NCBI GenBank assembly: GCA_023259675.1
Contig: JALRGT010000001.1
Span: 186,001 to 250,000, forward strand
Direction: 5' to 3'
Origin: Flavobacterium sp.
GTDB taxonomy: Bacteria > Bacteroidota > Bacteroidia > Flavobacteriales > Flavobacteriaceae
DNA length: 64,000 bases
Shown here: in pieces, positions 1 to 7,590 of the stretch
How the letters are laid out: each line of letters starts with the position of its first letter
How positions within the stretch are numbered: the stretch's first letter is position 1
Position numbers and translations under genes: made by a program
Notes under the pieces: model-generated
Told to the model about the DNA's origin: nothing
Seen by the model: only the letters and a program-made list of their open reading frames with translations
Databases searched by the model: none

Positions 1-1
1 C

Positions 2-370
2 ACAATACATGGTGCCGTATTTTGGGATTTTATAGCACTCTCAACAGGAATAAGCGTGGACTATAATATCGATGAATCCTTTTTATCAACTCCAGTACTT
101 GTCGACTTAAGAGTTTTTTCTAGTGACGACAGAAGTAATTCTTTATTTGCCTATTTGCAAACAGGAACAAATATTAAATGGTCTAGTTCTTTTGATGGCA
201 ACGGAACTACATCAAAATTAGGTGTTGGCTTAATTTTTTCAGACGGAGACAGCGGAACTTATTACGTAGATGTTTTTAAAAAATCTAAAGACATAGAGTT
301 ATCGAAACATAAAGAGAAAGGAAATTATTCAATAACGGCATTTGGTTTGTCTTTTGGTGTTATTTTTTAA
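2..370 (+). CDS. C-terminal part of an exported or outer-membrane protein (5' end outside window)
   Basis: The reading frame is open from the first bases of the window, so this is the 3' end of a longer gene; the GTG at 56 is not its true start. The visible part is rich in alternating polar and hydrophobic stretches with Gly, Ser and aromatic residues (for example LFAYLQTGTNIKW, TAFGLSFGVIF) and ends in Phe. That is typical of the last strands of an outer-membrane beta-barrel. It lies 15 bp upstream of a second barrel-like gene, suggesting an operon. The family cannot be named from this fragment. Confidence 0.6.
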   Translation, partial: TIHGAVFWDFIALSTGISVDYNIDESFLSTPVLVDLRVFSSDDRSNSLFAYLQTGTNIKWSSSFDGNGTTSKLGVGLIFSDGDSGTYYVDVFKKSKDIELSKHKEKGNYSITAFGLSFGVIF

Positions 371-385
371 AAAATTTAGTATAAA

Positions 386-940
386 ATGAAAAAAAACAAT
401 TATTTTTTTTTGGCATTACTTTTTTGCCAATTAGTGGGTGCACAAAACACAAGCGTAGAAAAATCAATTTACTCAATTGAGACAGGCATTTTAGGCGTTT
501 GGGTAAATAATGAACATCGTTTATCCAATGAAATTAGCCTGAAAAGCGAATTTGGAATGATTGCTGGTTTTAGAGGATGCAGCGATTGTGAAACACAATA
601 TGCATTAGCTCCAGAATTTACATTAGAACCTAGATGGTATTACAACATTGAGAAGAGAGAGACTAAAGGGAAAATAATTAAAAACAACAGTGCCAATTTT
701 GCGACATTAAGTTTTAGATATTATCCAGATTGGTTTGTTATTTCAAATATTCCCAATACACATATCCAAAATCAAATTACAATTATTCCAAAATGGGGAA
801 TAAAAAGAACTATTTTTAACAGTAATTTTAATTATGAATTAGGGATAGGCATTGGCAAAATATATTATATCGACTCAAGTCAATGGGATACAACGGCAGA
901 TTTAACCATAAGAATCGGTTATACTTTTAAAAGAAAATAA
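386..940 (+). CDS. Putative outer-membrane beta-barrel protein
   Basis: 184 aa with a clear signal peptide (MKKNNYFFLALLFCQLVGAQ, cleavage likely before Gln). The mature part has alternating amphipathic strands and many aromatic residues and ends in an IGYTF-like strand, consistent with a small outer-membrane barrel. Two cysteines lie close together (GCSDC, about residues 70-74) and may form a disulfide. It starts 15 bp after the preceding gene and is followed at once by an intrinsic terminator, so it is the last gene of that operon. Specific function unknown. Confidence 0.65.
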   Translation: MKKNNYFFLALLFCQLVGAQNTSVEKSIYSIETGILGVWVNNEHRLSNEISLKSEFGMIAGFRGCSDCETQYALAPEFTLEPRWYYNIEKRETKGKIIKNNSANFATLSFRYYPDWFVISNIPNTHIQNQITIIPKWGIKRTIFNSNFNYELGIGIGKIYYIDSSQWDTTADLTIRIGYTFKRK

Positions 941-944
941 CTTA

Positions 945-972
945 AAAGCCCATTCATTTGGGCTTTTTTTTT
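945..972 (+). terminator. Intrinsic terminator
   Basis: AAAGCCCA and TGGGCTTT form a perfect 8-bp stem around TTCATT and run into a T tract, 5 bp after the stop at 940. Confidence 0.85.
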
Positions 973-1015
973 GTGACAAAGTTGCCTATATTCGTAGCTT
1001 AACATTTCAATACAA

Positions 1016-2134
1016 ATGATTACAATACAAGAAGCCAAAACAAAAAAAGAATTAACCGAATTTATCAAATTCCCTTTTAAACTTTACAAAGACAACAAAT
1101 ACTGGGTTCCGCCCATTATTGTCGATGAATTGGAAACTTTTGACAAAACCAAAAACCCGGCTTTCGAAAATGCCGAAGCCTATTTTTATTTGGCATACAA
1201 AAACAATGAGATAGTTGGTAGAATTACCGCTATCATCAATTGGAGCGAAGTAAAAGATCAACAAAAAAAGAAAGTCCGTTTTGGATGGTTTGATGTTATT
1301 GATGATGTCGAAGTAACCAAAGCCTTACTGGAAAAAGTATATGAATTAGGTCGTAAAAATAATTTAGAGCATGTAGAAGGTCCTATGGGATTCTCTAATT
1401 TGGACAAAGTTGGAATCCTAACCGAAGGTTTTAATGAAATTGGCACCATGATTACTTGGTATAACCTTCCCTATTATGCCAGTCATTTTGAACAATTGGG
1501 GTACCAAAAAGAGAAAGAATACATTGAGAGTAAATTCCCTTTTTCTAACGTAAAACCGGAACTTTTTGAAAAGGCAAACGAATTGGTAAAAAGAAGATAC
1601 CAATTGAGACCTCTTAATTTCAAAACGACCAAAGAAGTAATGCCACATGTAGACAAGATGTTCGATTTATTCAATGAGTCTTACGCTTCGCTTTCCTCGT
1701 TCGTCGCAATTTCTGATGTTCAGAAAGAATATTTCAAGAAAAAATACATCAGCTTTATCAATCCCGAGTTCATCAAATTCGTGGAAGATAAAGACCACAA
1801 CATCGTTGCCTTTAGTATCGTAATGCCGTCGTTTTCTGAAGCTTTACAAAAATCAAAAGGAAAATTATTCCCGTTTGGATTTCTTCATTTGTTGAAAGCC
1901 AAAAACAAAAGTAAGGATATGATTTTTTATTTAATTGGAGTGCATCCTGAATATCAAAACAAAGCGGTCACTGCCATCATCTTCAACGAATACTACCATA
2001 CTTTCAAAGAAAAAGGAGTTGTGAATTGTTTTAGAACACCCGAATTGGCAGACAATCTTGCCGTTCAGAATCTTTGGAAACATTTTGGACCGGAAGTTCA
2101 TAAAAGAAGATGTACTTTTTTAAAACAATTATAA
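1016..2134 (+). CDS. GNAT-like acyltransferase family protein
   Basis: 372 aa, cytoplasmic, no signal peptide. The N-terminal half resembles a GNAT fold (EIVGRITAIIN, then a GPMGFSNLDKVGILTEGF segment). The C-terminal half contains a second GNAT-like segment (YLIGVHPEYQNKAVTAIIFNEYY) that matches the acetyl-CoA-binding V.P..Q..G region in outline. Such two-lobed proteins are common in Bacteroidota and of unknown substrate; automatic labels for them are unreliable. It is a single-gene unit between two terminators. Confidence 0.6.
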   Translation: MITIQEAKTKKELTEFIKFPFKLYKDNKYWVPPIIVDELETFDKTKNPAFENAEAYFYLAYKNNEIVGRITAIINWSEVKDQQKKKVRFGWFDVIDDVEVTKALLEKVYELGRKNNLEHVEGPMGFSNLDKVGILTEGFNEIGTMITWYNLPYYASHFEQLGYQKEKEYIESKFPFSNVKPELFEKANELVKRRYQLRPLNFKTTKEVMPHVDKMFDLFNESYASLSSFVAISDVQKEYFKKKYISFINPEFIKFVEDKDHNIVAFSIVMPSFSEALQKSKGKLFPFGFLHLLKAKNKSKDMIFYLIGVHPEYQNKAVTAIIFNEYYHTFKEKGVVNCFRTPELADNLAVQNLWKHFGPEVHKRRCTFLKQL

Positions 2135-2147
2135 TATCAAAAAAAAA

Positions 2148-2178
2148 ATCCATCAGCCGCTGCTGATGGATTTTTTGT
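2148..2178. terminator. Bidirectional intrinsic terminator
   Basis: ATCCATCAGC and GCTGATGGAT form a perfect 10-bp stem with loop CGCT. It is flanked by an A run on the left and a T run on the right, between two convergent genes, so it can end transcripts from both sides. Confidence 0.9.
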
Positions 2179-2198
2179 ATAAAATATAGCTATAAAAA

Positions 2199-3461
2199 CT
2201 ATGCGTCTAAATCTACTGTAGTTCTAGCAGCAATTTCTTTATACGTACCGTTTTCTAATTTTTCACGGATCGCTTCAAAAGCGGTCAATGTTTCATCAAT
2301 GTCGCCCAAAGTATGAGATGTAGTAGGTATCATACGCAACAAAATGATCCCTTTTGGAATCACCGGATAAATTACAATCGAAAGAAAAATTCCGTAATTC
2401 TCTCTCAAGTCATTTACCATCACCATTGCTTCCGGCACACTTCCTTCAAGATAAACTGGCGTAATACAAGTATTAGTATCTCCAATATTGAAATTTCTTT
2501 CTCTTAATCCGTTTTGCAACGCATTTACATTTTCCCAAAGTTTATCTTTAATTTCAGAAGAATTTCTCAATAATTCCAAACGCTTCAATGAACCTAATGT
2601 TTGAATCATTGGTAACGCTTTGGCAAACATCTGAGAACGTAAGTTGTATTTCAAATAATCAATAATAGCTTTATCGGCAGCCACAAAAGCACCAATATTT
2701 GCCATCGATTTTGCAAAAGTAGAGAAGTAAACATCGATATCATCTTGAACACCTTGCTCCTCACCTGCTCCAGCACCTGTTTTTCCAAGTGTACCAAAAC
2801 CATGTGCATCATCAACCAACAAACGGAAATTGTATTTTTTCTTCATTTCTACAATTTCTTTCAACTTTCCTTGTTGACCACGCATTCCAAAAACACCTTC
2901 AGTGATAAATAAGATACCACCACCAGTTTCCTTAGCCATTTTTGTAGCACGTTGCAGGTTTTTCTCCATGCTTTCCAAGTCGTTGTGCTTGTACGTAAAA
3001 CGTTTTCCCATGTGCAAACGTACCCCATCGATGATACACGCATGAGAATCTACATCATAGACAATAATATCATTTTTAGTTACTAATGCGTCAATGATAG
3101 ACACCATTCCTTGGTAACCAAAATTCAACAAATAAGCCGATTCTTTCATTACAAAAGCAGCCAATTCTTCCTCTAATTGTTCGTGGTATTTAGTATGTCC
3201 ACTCATCATGCGCGCTCCCATTGGATATGCTGCACCAAACTGAATTGCTGCATCTGCATCTGCTTTTCTTACCTCTGGATGATTGGCCAAACCTAAATAA
3301 TCATTCAAACTCCAGTTCAAAATATCTTTCCCTTGAAATTTCATTCTAGGTCCTAATTCCCCTTCTAGTTTAGGGAACACAAAATATCCTTCTGCTTGCG
3401 AAGCCCATTTTCCTAATGGTCCTTTATTGTTTTGAATTCTTTCGAATAAATCCTTTACCAT
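2199..3461 (-). CDS. Alpha-oxoamine synthase (serine palmitoyltransferase or cysteate fatty-acyltransferase)
   Basis: 420 aa PLP-dependent fold-type I enzyme of the family that condenses an amino acid with an acyl thioester and releases CO2. Visible: DSHACIIDG (about 138-146), the PLP ring-stacking and Asp region LVDDAHGFG (D218, H220) and the Schiff-base lysine in TFAKSMANIG (K251). In Bacteroidota this family makes 3-ketosphinganine from serine, or the sulfonolipid precursor 3-ketocapnine from cysteate; sequence alone does not decide which. Kbl or BioF are less likely because no threonine or biotin gene is adjacent. A single-gene unit ending at the shared bidirectional terminator. Confidence 0.85.
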   Translation of the reverse strand: MVKDLFERIQNNKGPLGKWASQAEGYFVFPKLEGELGPRMKFQGKDILNWSLNDYLGLANHPEVRKADADAAIQFGAAYPMGARMMSGHTKYHEQLEEELAAFVMKESAYLLNFGYQGMVSIIDALVTKNDIIVYDVDSHACIIDGVRLHMGKRFTYKHNDLESMEKNLQRATKMAKETGGGILFITEGVFGMRGQQGKLKEIVEMKKKYNFRLLVDDAHGFGTLGKTGAGAGEEQGVQDDIDVYFSTFAKSMANIGAFVAADKAIIDYLKYNLRSQMFAKALPMIQTLGSLKRLELLRNSSEIKDKLWENVNALQNGLRERNFNIGDTNTCITPVYLEGSVPEAMVMVNDLRENYGIFLSIVIYPVIPKGIILLRMIPTTSHTLGDIDETLTAFEAIREKLENGTYKEIAARTTVDLDA

Positions 3462-3498
3462 AATATAATTGAGTAATAATATTTATTTTAACAGCTTG

Positions 3499-3506
3499 CA
3501 AAATTA
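3499..3506 (-). promoter_or_regulatory. -7 box of the alpha-oxoamine synthase gene
   Basis: TAATTTTG on the minus strand matches the Bacteroidota TAnnTTTG box, about 38 bp upstream of the start codon. No clear TTG -33 element is seen. Confidence 0.5.
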
Positions 3507-3583
3507 ATTATTTAAATTTTATTAGCCACTTATAACGCAATTTATTTTTTAGGAGCCATTTACGCCCCAATTCTTTAGGAACA

Positions 3584-3676
3584 TTCCACCTGCTGTCCGC
3601 TATATTCCCGATAAAAAACTACGGCAAAAAAAGCCTTGTTTTTATAAATCGGGAGATGCCGCTCCCATCAGGGCTA
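3584..3676 (+). repeat. Structured intergenic element, copy 1 (Flavo-1-like?)
   Basis: The left part, TTCCACCTGCTGTCCGC, and the right part, GATGCCGCTCCCATCAGGGC, frame a hairpin. The hairpin stems are TCCCGAT (3606-3612) with ATCGGGA (3648-3654), then AAAAAC/GTTTTT, then GGC/GCC. The same frame with a completely different hairpin recurs at 12550-12619 on the other strand, so the stem is conserved as a structure. It resembles abundant Flavobacterium intergenic elements and may correspond to the Flavo-1 RNA motif; that identity is not checked. Confidence 0.65.
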
Positions 3677-3703
3677 AAAAAGAACGTTTTGTTTTAATAA
3701 GTC

Positions 3704-3770
3704 TTTTTACAAAACGCTTTGGCTGTAAAAAAGGAATTAGATGATTTGTAAGAAATAATCAATATATTTG
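3704..3770 (+). repeat. Intergenic repeat tail with embedded -7 box
   Basis: 3704-3734 (TTTTTACAAAACGCTTTGGC and following A-run) matches the tail of the repeat at 8649-8679. 3743-3770 matches 7455-7482 with a single difference over 28 bp. The shared segment ends in TATATTTG, a consensus -7 box pointing at the next gene in both places. It may therefore bring a promoter with it. Confidence 0.6.
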
Positions 3771-3782
3771 ATGAAAAAATAA

Positions 3783-3844
3783 AGCGAAACAAACCTTTGC
3801 TTATACACCCATAATTGGGTAGATTGGTGAAGGTTTGTTTCGCT
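3783..3844. repeat. Long inverted repeat upstream of the membrane protein gene
   Basis: AGCGAAACAAACCTT (3783-3797) is the exact reverse complement of 3830-3844. A smaller stem inside the loop pairs ACCCA (3807-3811) with TGGGT (3816-3820). It lies 31 bp before the start codon at 3876. It could be an RNA hairpin in the leader or the end of a mobile or cassette-like unit. Confidence 0.6.
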
Positions 3845-3875
3845 GATATACAAGTTGGCATTAATTTTAGAGTAA

Positions 3876-4544
3876 ATGGATAAAATAATAGACAGAGTAT
3901 TTAAATTTTTTGAAAATAAATCAATCCATTTTGGCTTAAGGACTTCTATACTTATCATTTCTATTTTTGTTCTAACTACGTGTGATTACTATTTTAACTT
4001 TTCTTACGACTATTATCTGTACAATAAAATAGAAAAATTAGAATCCATCGATAATCTAAAGAAAATATATAAAACCGACTCTCTAAAACTGGCCGAAATG
4101 ACTGAATTAGAAAATCGGATTTTTAAAAGAACACACTATTCTGACCAATTACGGAATTTGGATTTAAACCAAATCAATATTTTTAAAAAATCAGATACAA
4201 CTGAAATTAAAAGGCCAGTTATTAAAAACGAAAATACAACTATAAAAAAACCCATTCGATCATTATTTTGGATGGTTTTAACATCTAATTATTTCTTTAT
4301 TATTTTAATTATTGGCTTAATAATTATGCCTTTCACTGGTTCTGTACACAGAGAATTAAAGAATGTTTTAGGTGCTATTGCTGCAATAATTATACTAATC
4401 GGAGTTATATATCTAATCACTTGGATTGCTTATAAGATTCCTTTGTTATGGAATAGACCATATTTGAATTACATACTTAATTTATTAATTCACTTACCTT
4501 TTATTTATTTGATATTTTGGTGGAATAAAGCAGGAAAAAATTAA
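3876..4544 (+). CDS. Four-TM membrane protein of unknown function
   Basis: 222 aa. Four hydrophobic segments are visible: about residues 22-45 (SILIISIFVLTTCDYYF), 130-152, 160-185 and 198-218. A basic and coiled, probably cytoplasmic or periplasmic loop separates the first two. No recognised family. It stands alone between repeat-rich intergenic segments, with no co-directional neighbour closer than 320 bp. Possibly an accessory or immunity-type gene; that is inference from context only. Confidence 0.6.
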   Translation: MDKIIDRVFKFFENKSIHFGLRTSILIISIFVLTTCDYYFNFSYDYYLYNKIEKLESIDNLKKIYKTDSLKLAEMTELENRIFKRTHYSDQLRNLDLNQINIFKKSDTTEIKRPVIKNENTTIKKPIRSLFWMVLTSNYFFIILIIGLIIMPFTGSVHRELKNVLGAIAAIIILIGVIYLITWIAYKIPLLWNRPYLNYILNLLIHLPFIYLIFWWNKAGKN

Positions 4545-4638
4545 TACCAACATAGGTTTGTTCTTACTGTGGTTTTAGTGGAATTACCGTTTCGCATCAA
4601 GTTCTCATTAAGCCCAGAATAGAAAGGTTACGAATTAT

Positions 4639-4732
4639 CGCCGCTGCCGCAAGAATCCTTTCGTGTGGTACGATTTTAAATCTGGATGGAGTTCCCTCCT
4701 ACGTCGGGAAGACAAGTTTGAGGAAGTTCAGT
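4639..4732 (+). repeat. Dispersed structured repeat, copy A
   Basis: Contains AAGAATCCTTTCGTGTGGTA, then a conserved linker (CTGGATGGAGT), a hairpin TTCCC...GGGAA and GACAAGTTTGAGGAAGTT. Related copies occur near 5494, 6201, 7350 and 8526, all in this orientation and all downstream of a plus-strand gene. The hairpin is ATCCC...GGGAT in the copy at 6201, a compensatory change. Confidence 0.7.
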
Positions 4733-4790
4733 GAGAGTCAAAAACAAACTAGTACTTGTAAATTAGGATTTTATCATAAAAAGAAAAAAC

Positions 4791-4814
4791 TTTGTGCCTT
4801 AGCGCCTTTGCGGC
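4791..4814. repeat. Three tandem degenerate octamers
   Basis: CTTTGTGC, CTTAGCGC and CTTTGCGG lie head to tail, followed by a small GCGG/CCGC hairpin. Similar low-complexity octamer runs are known to be scattered through Bacteroidota intergenic DNA (recalled, not searched). Confidence 0.5.
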
Positions 4815-4865
4815 AAAAAACCGCCGCTGCCGCCCCCACTGTAGTATCAAAACATTAACAATGCT

Positions 4866-5489
4866 ATGAACAGACAAACCGACATAGAAATTATACGCTA
4901 TCTAAAAGAAAACGTTGAACCCATAAATGACGGTATTTATGGTTCTGGTTATAGAGCTTCTGCAACATTGAAAGACGGTACATTTTTGCCTTGTGTAATT
5001 TTTAGAAATCCAGAAAAAACAATTGACCAAGCGATAAAAAGATTTAAGGAAGAGCAATCCGGCAAAAGCATTTTTGCAAAGAAAACTAAAGGCTTAGGAT
5101 ATAGAGAAATTGTGAAAACCTTTGTAACTAAAGGAAATTGTATTTCCATTTATGATATAGTAGAAGTTAGTAAAAGTAGGTTTGCAATTCCACTGGAAGT
5201 GTTTCAAAAAGCGCATGGGGAAACAGCTATGAGTTGGACAGCTTTTGTGGCGGAATTTAATGATGGTAGAAAGCTAAGTTTCGGGACAACCTGGAATTGG
5301 GAGTTTTTCGACATTCCAGACAATTATGCTTTTGAAAATGTGAGTAATATTGTTAGTGGTTGCTATATCTCAAAAGACAATGAAAACATTCCTCATAAAT
5401 CACTTTCTAATTTTCAAAAAGATTTGGAAAAGTTGCAGCCAATTTTGCGTGAAAAACCATTCTTTGAATGTTATATTGATAATTTGTAG
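4866..5489 (+). CDS. Hypothetical protein
   Basis: 207 aa, soluble, no signal peptide, no membrane segment, no family recognised. Mixed alpha/beta composition with a Trp-rich segment near residues 120-148 (MSWTAFVAEF, FGTTWNWEFF). The start ATG at 4866 has no Shine-Dalgarno sequence, as usual for this phylum. Flanked on both sides by copies of the dispersed repeat, with copy B starting about 5 bp after its stop. Probably accessory. Confidence 0.6.
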   Translation: MNRQTDIEIIRYLKENVEPINDGIYGSGYRASATLKDGTFLPCVIFRNPEKTIDQAIKRFKEEQSGKSIFAKKTKGLGYREIVKTFVTKGNCISIYDIVEVSKSRFAIPLEVFQKAHGETAMSWTAFVAEFNDGRKLSFGTTWNWEFFDIPDNYAFENVSNIVSGCYISKDNENIPHKSLSNFQKDLEKLQPILREKPFFECYIDNL

Positions 5490-5493
5490 TCCA

Positions 5494-5520
5494 GCACTTA
5501 CACGAATCCTTTCGTGTGGC
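5494..5520 (+). repeat. Dispersed structured repeat, copy B (short)
   Basis: Only the left hairpin module is present: CACGAA-TCCT-TTCGTG, followed by TGGC. It starts 5 bp after the preceding stop codon and could also act as a weak hairpin at the transcript end. Confidence 0.6.
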
Positions 5521-5602
5521 TATTTAAATTAGAATAAGCCCTCTCTGCCATAGCCTACAGAAAACGAATTATTTATAAAAGTTCAATTAATAAGGAAATA
5601 CG

Positions 5603-6169
5603 ATGAGAAAACTAATAATGTGGAATGTAGTCACTCTAGATGGGTATTTTGAGGGTGAGAAAAACTGGGACTTGAATTTTCATGAATTGGTCTGGGGCAA
5701 AGAACTTGAGGATTTCAGCCTTACGCAGTTGAAGTCAGCCGACATGCTTGTATTTGGTAAAACTACACACAAAGGCATGGCAGACTACTGGACAAATGCG
5801 GAAGAAGAAATCGAAATTGCCAAACTCATGAATGAGATTCCAAAGGTCGTCTGTTCATCAACACTCAAAACTGCCAATTGGAACAATTCGACAATCGTAC
5901 AAGATGCTGTGGCTGAAATTCCTAAATTGAAACGGCAAGGCGATGGAGATATGTATTTGTTTGGTAGTGGAATCCTCTCTGAATCTTTGATAAAAGCAGA
6001 CTTATTTGATGAGTTTCGTTTATGCATTGCTCCTGTATTATTAGGGAAGGGGAGGCTTTTATTCCCTCAGGGCATCCCATATAAAAAACTCAAACTACTT
6101 GAAGCCCATCCTCTAGCAACAGGCGGTATCATTCTTCGTTATGTTCCAACGGAAAACTCAAGACAGTGA
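5603..6169 (+). CDS. Dihydrofolate reductase / RibD C-terminal family protein
   Basis: 188 aa, one RibD_C/DHFR-like domain over the whole length. Visible: the N-terminal strand LIMWNVVTLDGYFEG, the nucleotide-binding turn LVFGKTTHKGM (about 50-60), the GDGDMYLFGSGILSESL glycine loop (about 113-129) and the ending RLCIAPVLLGKGRLLFP. These proteins bind NAD(P)H and reduce unknown substrates; true folate reduction is not implied. Unusually, AAGGAA sits 5 bp before the ATG, a Shine-Dalgarno-like sequence rare here and a possible sign of transfer. Confidence 0.85.
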   Translation: MRKLIMWNVVTLDGYFEGEKNWDLNFHELVWGKELEDFSLTQLKSADMLVFGKTTHKGMADYWTNAEEEIEIAKLMNEIPKVVCSSTLKTANWNNSTIVQDAVAEIPKLKRQGDGDMYLFGSGILSESLIKADLFDEFRLCIAPVLLGKGRLLFPQGIPYKKLKLLEAHPLATGGIILRYVPTENSRQ

Positions 6170-6629
6170 TAAGCAAAAAATAGACACGATTGAACTCCCA
6201 CCGCTGCTGCAAGAATCCTTTCGTGTGGTATATTATAAAAATACAACACCTTTTTCAAACCAATCTTTGCGGAGTTACTTGATGAGATCCCTCATTCTTC
6301 GGGATGACAAGTTTGTGGTTAAATAGTAATTAATAACATAACTCCTCTCCAACTGCACTTAAATAAAAAGGTTAGAAAAACAACGAAAAAGCAAAGTGGC
6401 AGCACTCCAAAAGTTGAGTCTGAAAGACGAATCCAGCTCTCCGAAATGTTCCTTAAAAATAAATGCACTTAAAAAGTCGAGTGTGCTGTGTGAAGTCTCC
6501 CGACTTCGTACCCATTCCAATTGACAACTAACACTCTGCTTTTTATATAACTATATGCTTATATTTGTTTCTAATCAAACGGCGATTTTTTCACAGACTG
6601 ACGTTGTAGTGCATTTTAGAAAATCCGAA
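6170..6629 (+). other. Intergenic region with repeat copy C and hairpin remnants
   Basis: Beyond the repeat at 6201-6320 it holds two similar TGCACTTAAA motifs (about 6353 and 6463) and AAGTCG...CGACTT arms near 6475-6505. An open frame from 6555 is judged untranslated up to the ATG at 6630. No gene is supported. Confidence 0.5.
6201..6320 (+). repeat. Dispersed structured repeat, copy C
   Basis: AAGAATCCTTTCGTGTGGTA is followed after a divergent middle by GAGATCCCTCATTCTTCGGG and GACAAGTTTG. The inner hairpin is ATCCC/GGGAT. Located about 30 bp after the reductase stop codon. Confidence 0.65.
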
Positions 6630-7247
6630 ATGAAAAAGAAAACTATTCTTTCAAAGAAAATCATCAGAGCTATAAATAAGTCAATTATTGACTCTGATTC
6701 CAAATTAGATATAGCTTTTCTATATCAAGAAAAATATTGTAATTATGAAATTGAAGAATGGTATGGTGAGGAATTTGGAATAAAAGGAGAGTTAAGAAAT
6801 ATAATTATCGAGACTCTGTTAAAAACTTATTTTGAATGGAAAAATGAACTTGATAAATTAAATAAAGAATATTATTTAGCAATTTGGCTTTATAATCCGA
6901 GAATGCTGAAATCAGAAATTGTGTGTGCAATAGACGAAAAAGTTGCTTATTACGAAAATGAAAGTTTTTTAGTTTCTAAGAAAAATAGCGAATTAGACAT
7001 AAATCAATTTGGAAAATTATCAACCGAATTACAAAAATTTACTTGGGACAAAAAAATTGATTTGGACTCTATTCACGAATGGGAAATAAATCGGCCAAAA
7101 GAACAATATGAAACTGAAAAGGAATATCATAAAGACCAACGATTTTACAAAAAACTAATTCAAGAGAAATTTCACGTAATTGAAAAAGATAACGAGAAAA
7201 TTTATTTTTATCCAAAAGGTGATGTGTGGATTGGAAAACTGAAATAA
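6630..7247 (+). CDS. Hypothetical protein
   Basis: About 205 aa from the ATG at 6630 (MKKKTILSKK). An in-frame ATG at 6555 would add 25 residues of unlike composition and is judged less likely. Soluble, charged, no signal peptide. The segment YYLAIWLYNPRMLKSEIVCA followed by YYENESF recalls small domains of unknown function found singly in Firmicutes and Bacteroidota, but I do not assign one. Flanked by repeat copies C and D. Confidence 0.6.
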   Translation: MKKKTILSKKIIRAINKSIIDSDSKLDIAFLYQEKYCNYEIEEWYGEEFGIKGELRNIIIETLLKTYFEWKNELDKLNKEYYLAIWLYNPRMLKSEIVCAIDEKVAYYENESFLVSKKNSELDINQFGKLSTELQKFTWDKKIDLDSIHEWEINRPKEQYETEKEYHKDQRFYKKLIQEKFHVIEKDNEKIYFYPKGDVWIGKLK

Positions 7248-7349
7248 AAAAGTATTTCCCTCTTGTTCTCGTTTGCAACGAGGACCTACTTTCTTTTAAA
7301 AACAGTACAAAGCGTTTGTAACGAGGCTTATTTAAAAAAAACTTGATAT

Positions 7350-7440
7350 GATCTTTCATTCGTCAGGAAGACAAGTTTGAGGAAGTTTAGTATTGATACT
7401 AGTTACTCAATAGCCATTCTTCGCAACGATTGATAATATA
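7350..7440 (+). repeat. Dispersed structured repeat, copy D (right half)
   Basis: Carries TTCGTCAGGAAGACAAGTTT, GAAGTTTAGTATTGATA, AGTTACTCAATAGCCATT and ACGATTG. It aligns base for base with the right half of copy E at 8589-8665. The left hairpin module is missing. Confidence 0.65.
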
Positions 7441-7454
7441 AAAAGTGACTTGCC

Positions 7455-7482
7455 GATTTGTAAGGAATAATCAATATATTTG
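7455..7482 (+). promoter_or_regulatory. Repeat-borne putative promoter
   Basis: A 28-bp segment nearly identical to 3743-3770, ending in TATATTTG (7475-7482), a consensus -7 box. A TTG lies 22 bp upstream of the box (7450-7452). It would drive the DUF1080 lipoprotein gene at 7591. Confidence 0.45.
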
Positions 7483-7590
7483 GATTTGAGTAAAGTATGA
7501 ACTTGGCATACCTATCTACCAAAAAAATGGGTGACTTTGTATGATTTTGTCATATAAACAAACTAGTTACAGACAATAATCAACAAACTT

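Noticed and set aside
4550..4595. Split match of GGTTTGTT and TTCGC to the right arm of the inverted repeat at 3830-3844, as if the membrane gene were flanked by direct repeats
   Set aside because: The two short words are separated by about 30 unrelated bases; too weak to call a target duplication.
6555..6629. Earlier start for the gene at 6630
   Set aside because: The 25 extra residues (MLIFVSNQTAIFSQ...) are unlike the rest and the ATG at 6630 begins a natural MKKK start; left as an alternative only.
4866..7247. Toxin-immunity gene pairs in the accessory region
   Set aside because: Context (orphan small genes with repeats) would fit, but no toxin domain, RHS repeat or polymorphic-toxin C-terminus is present.
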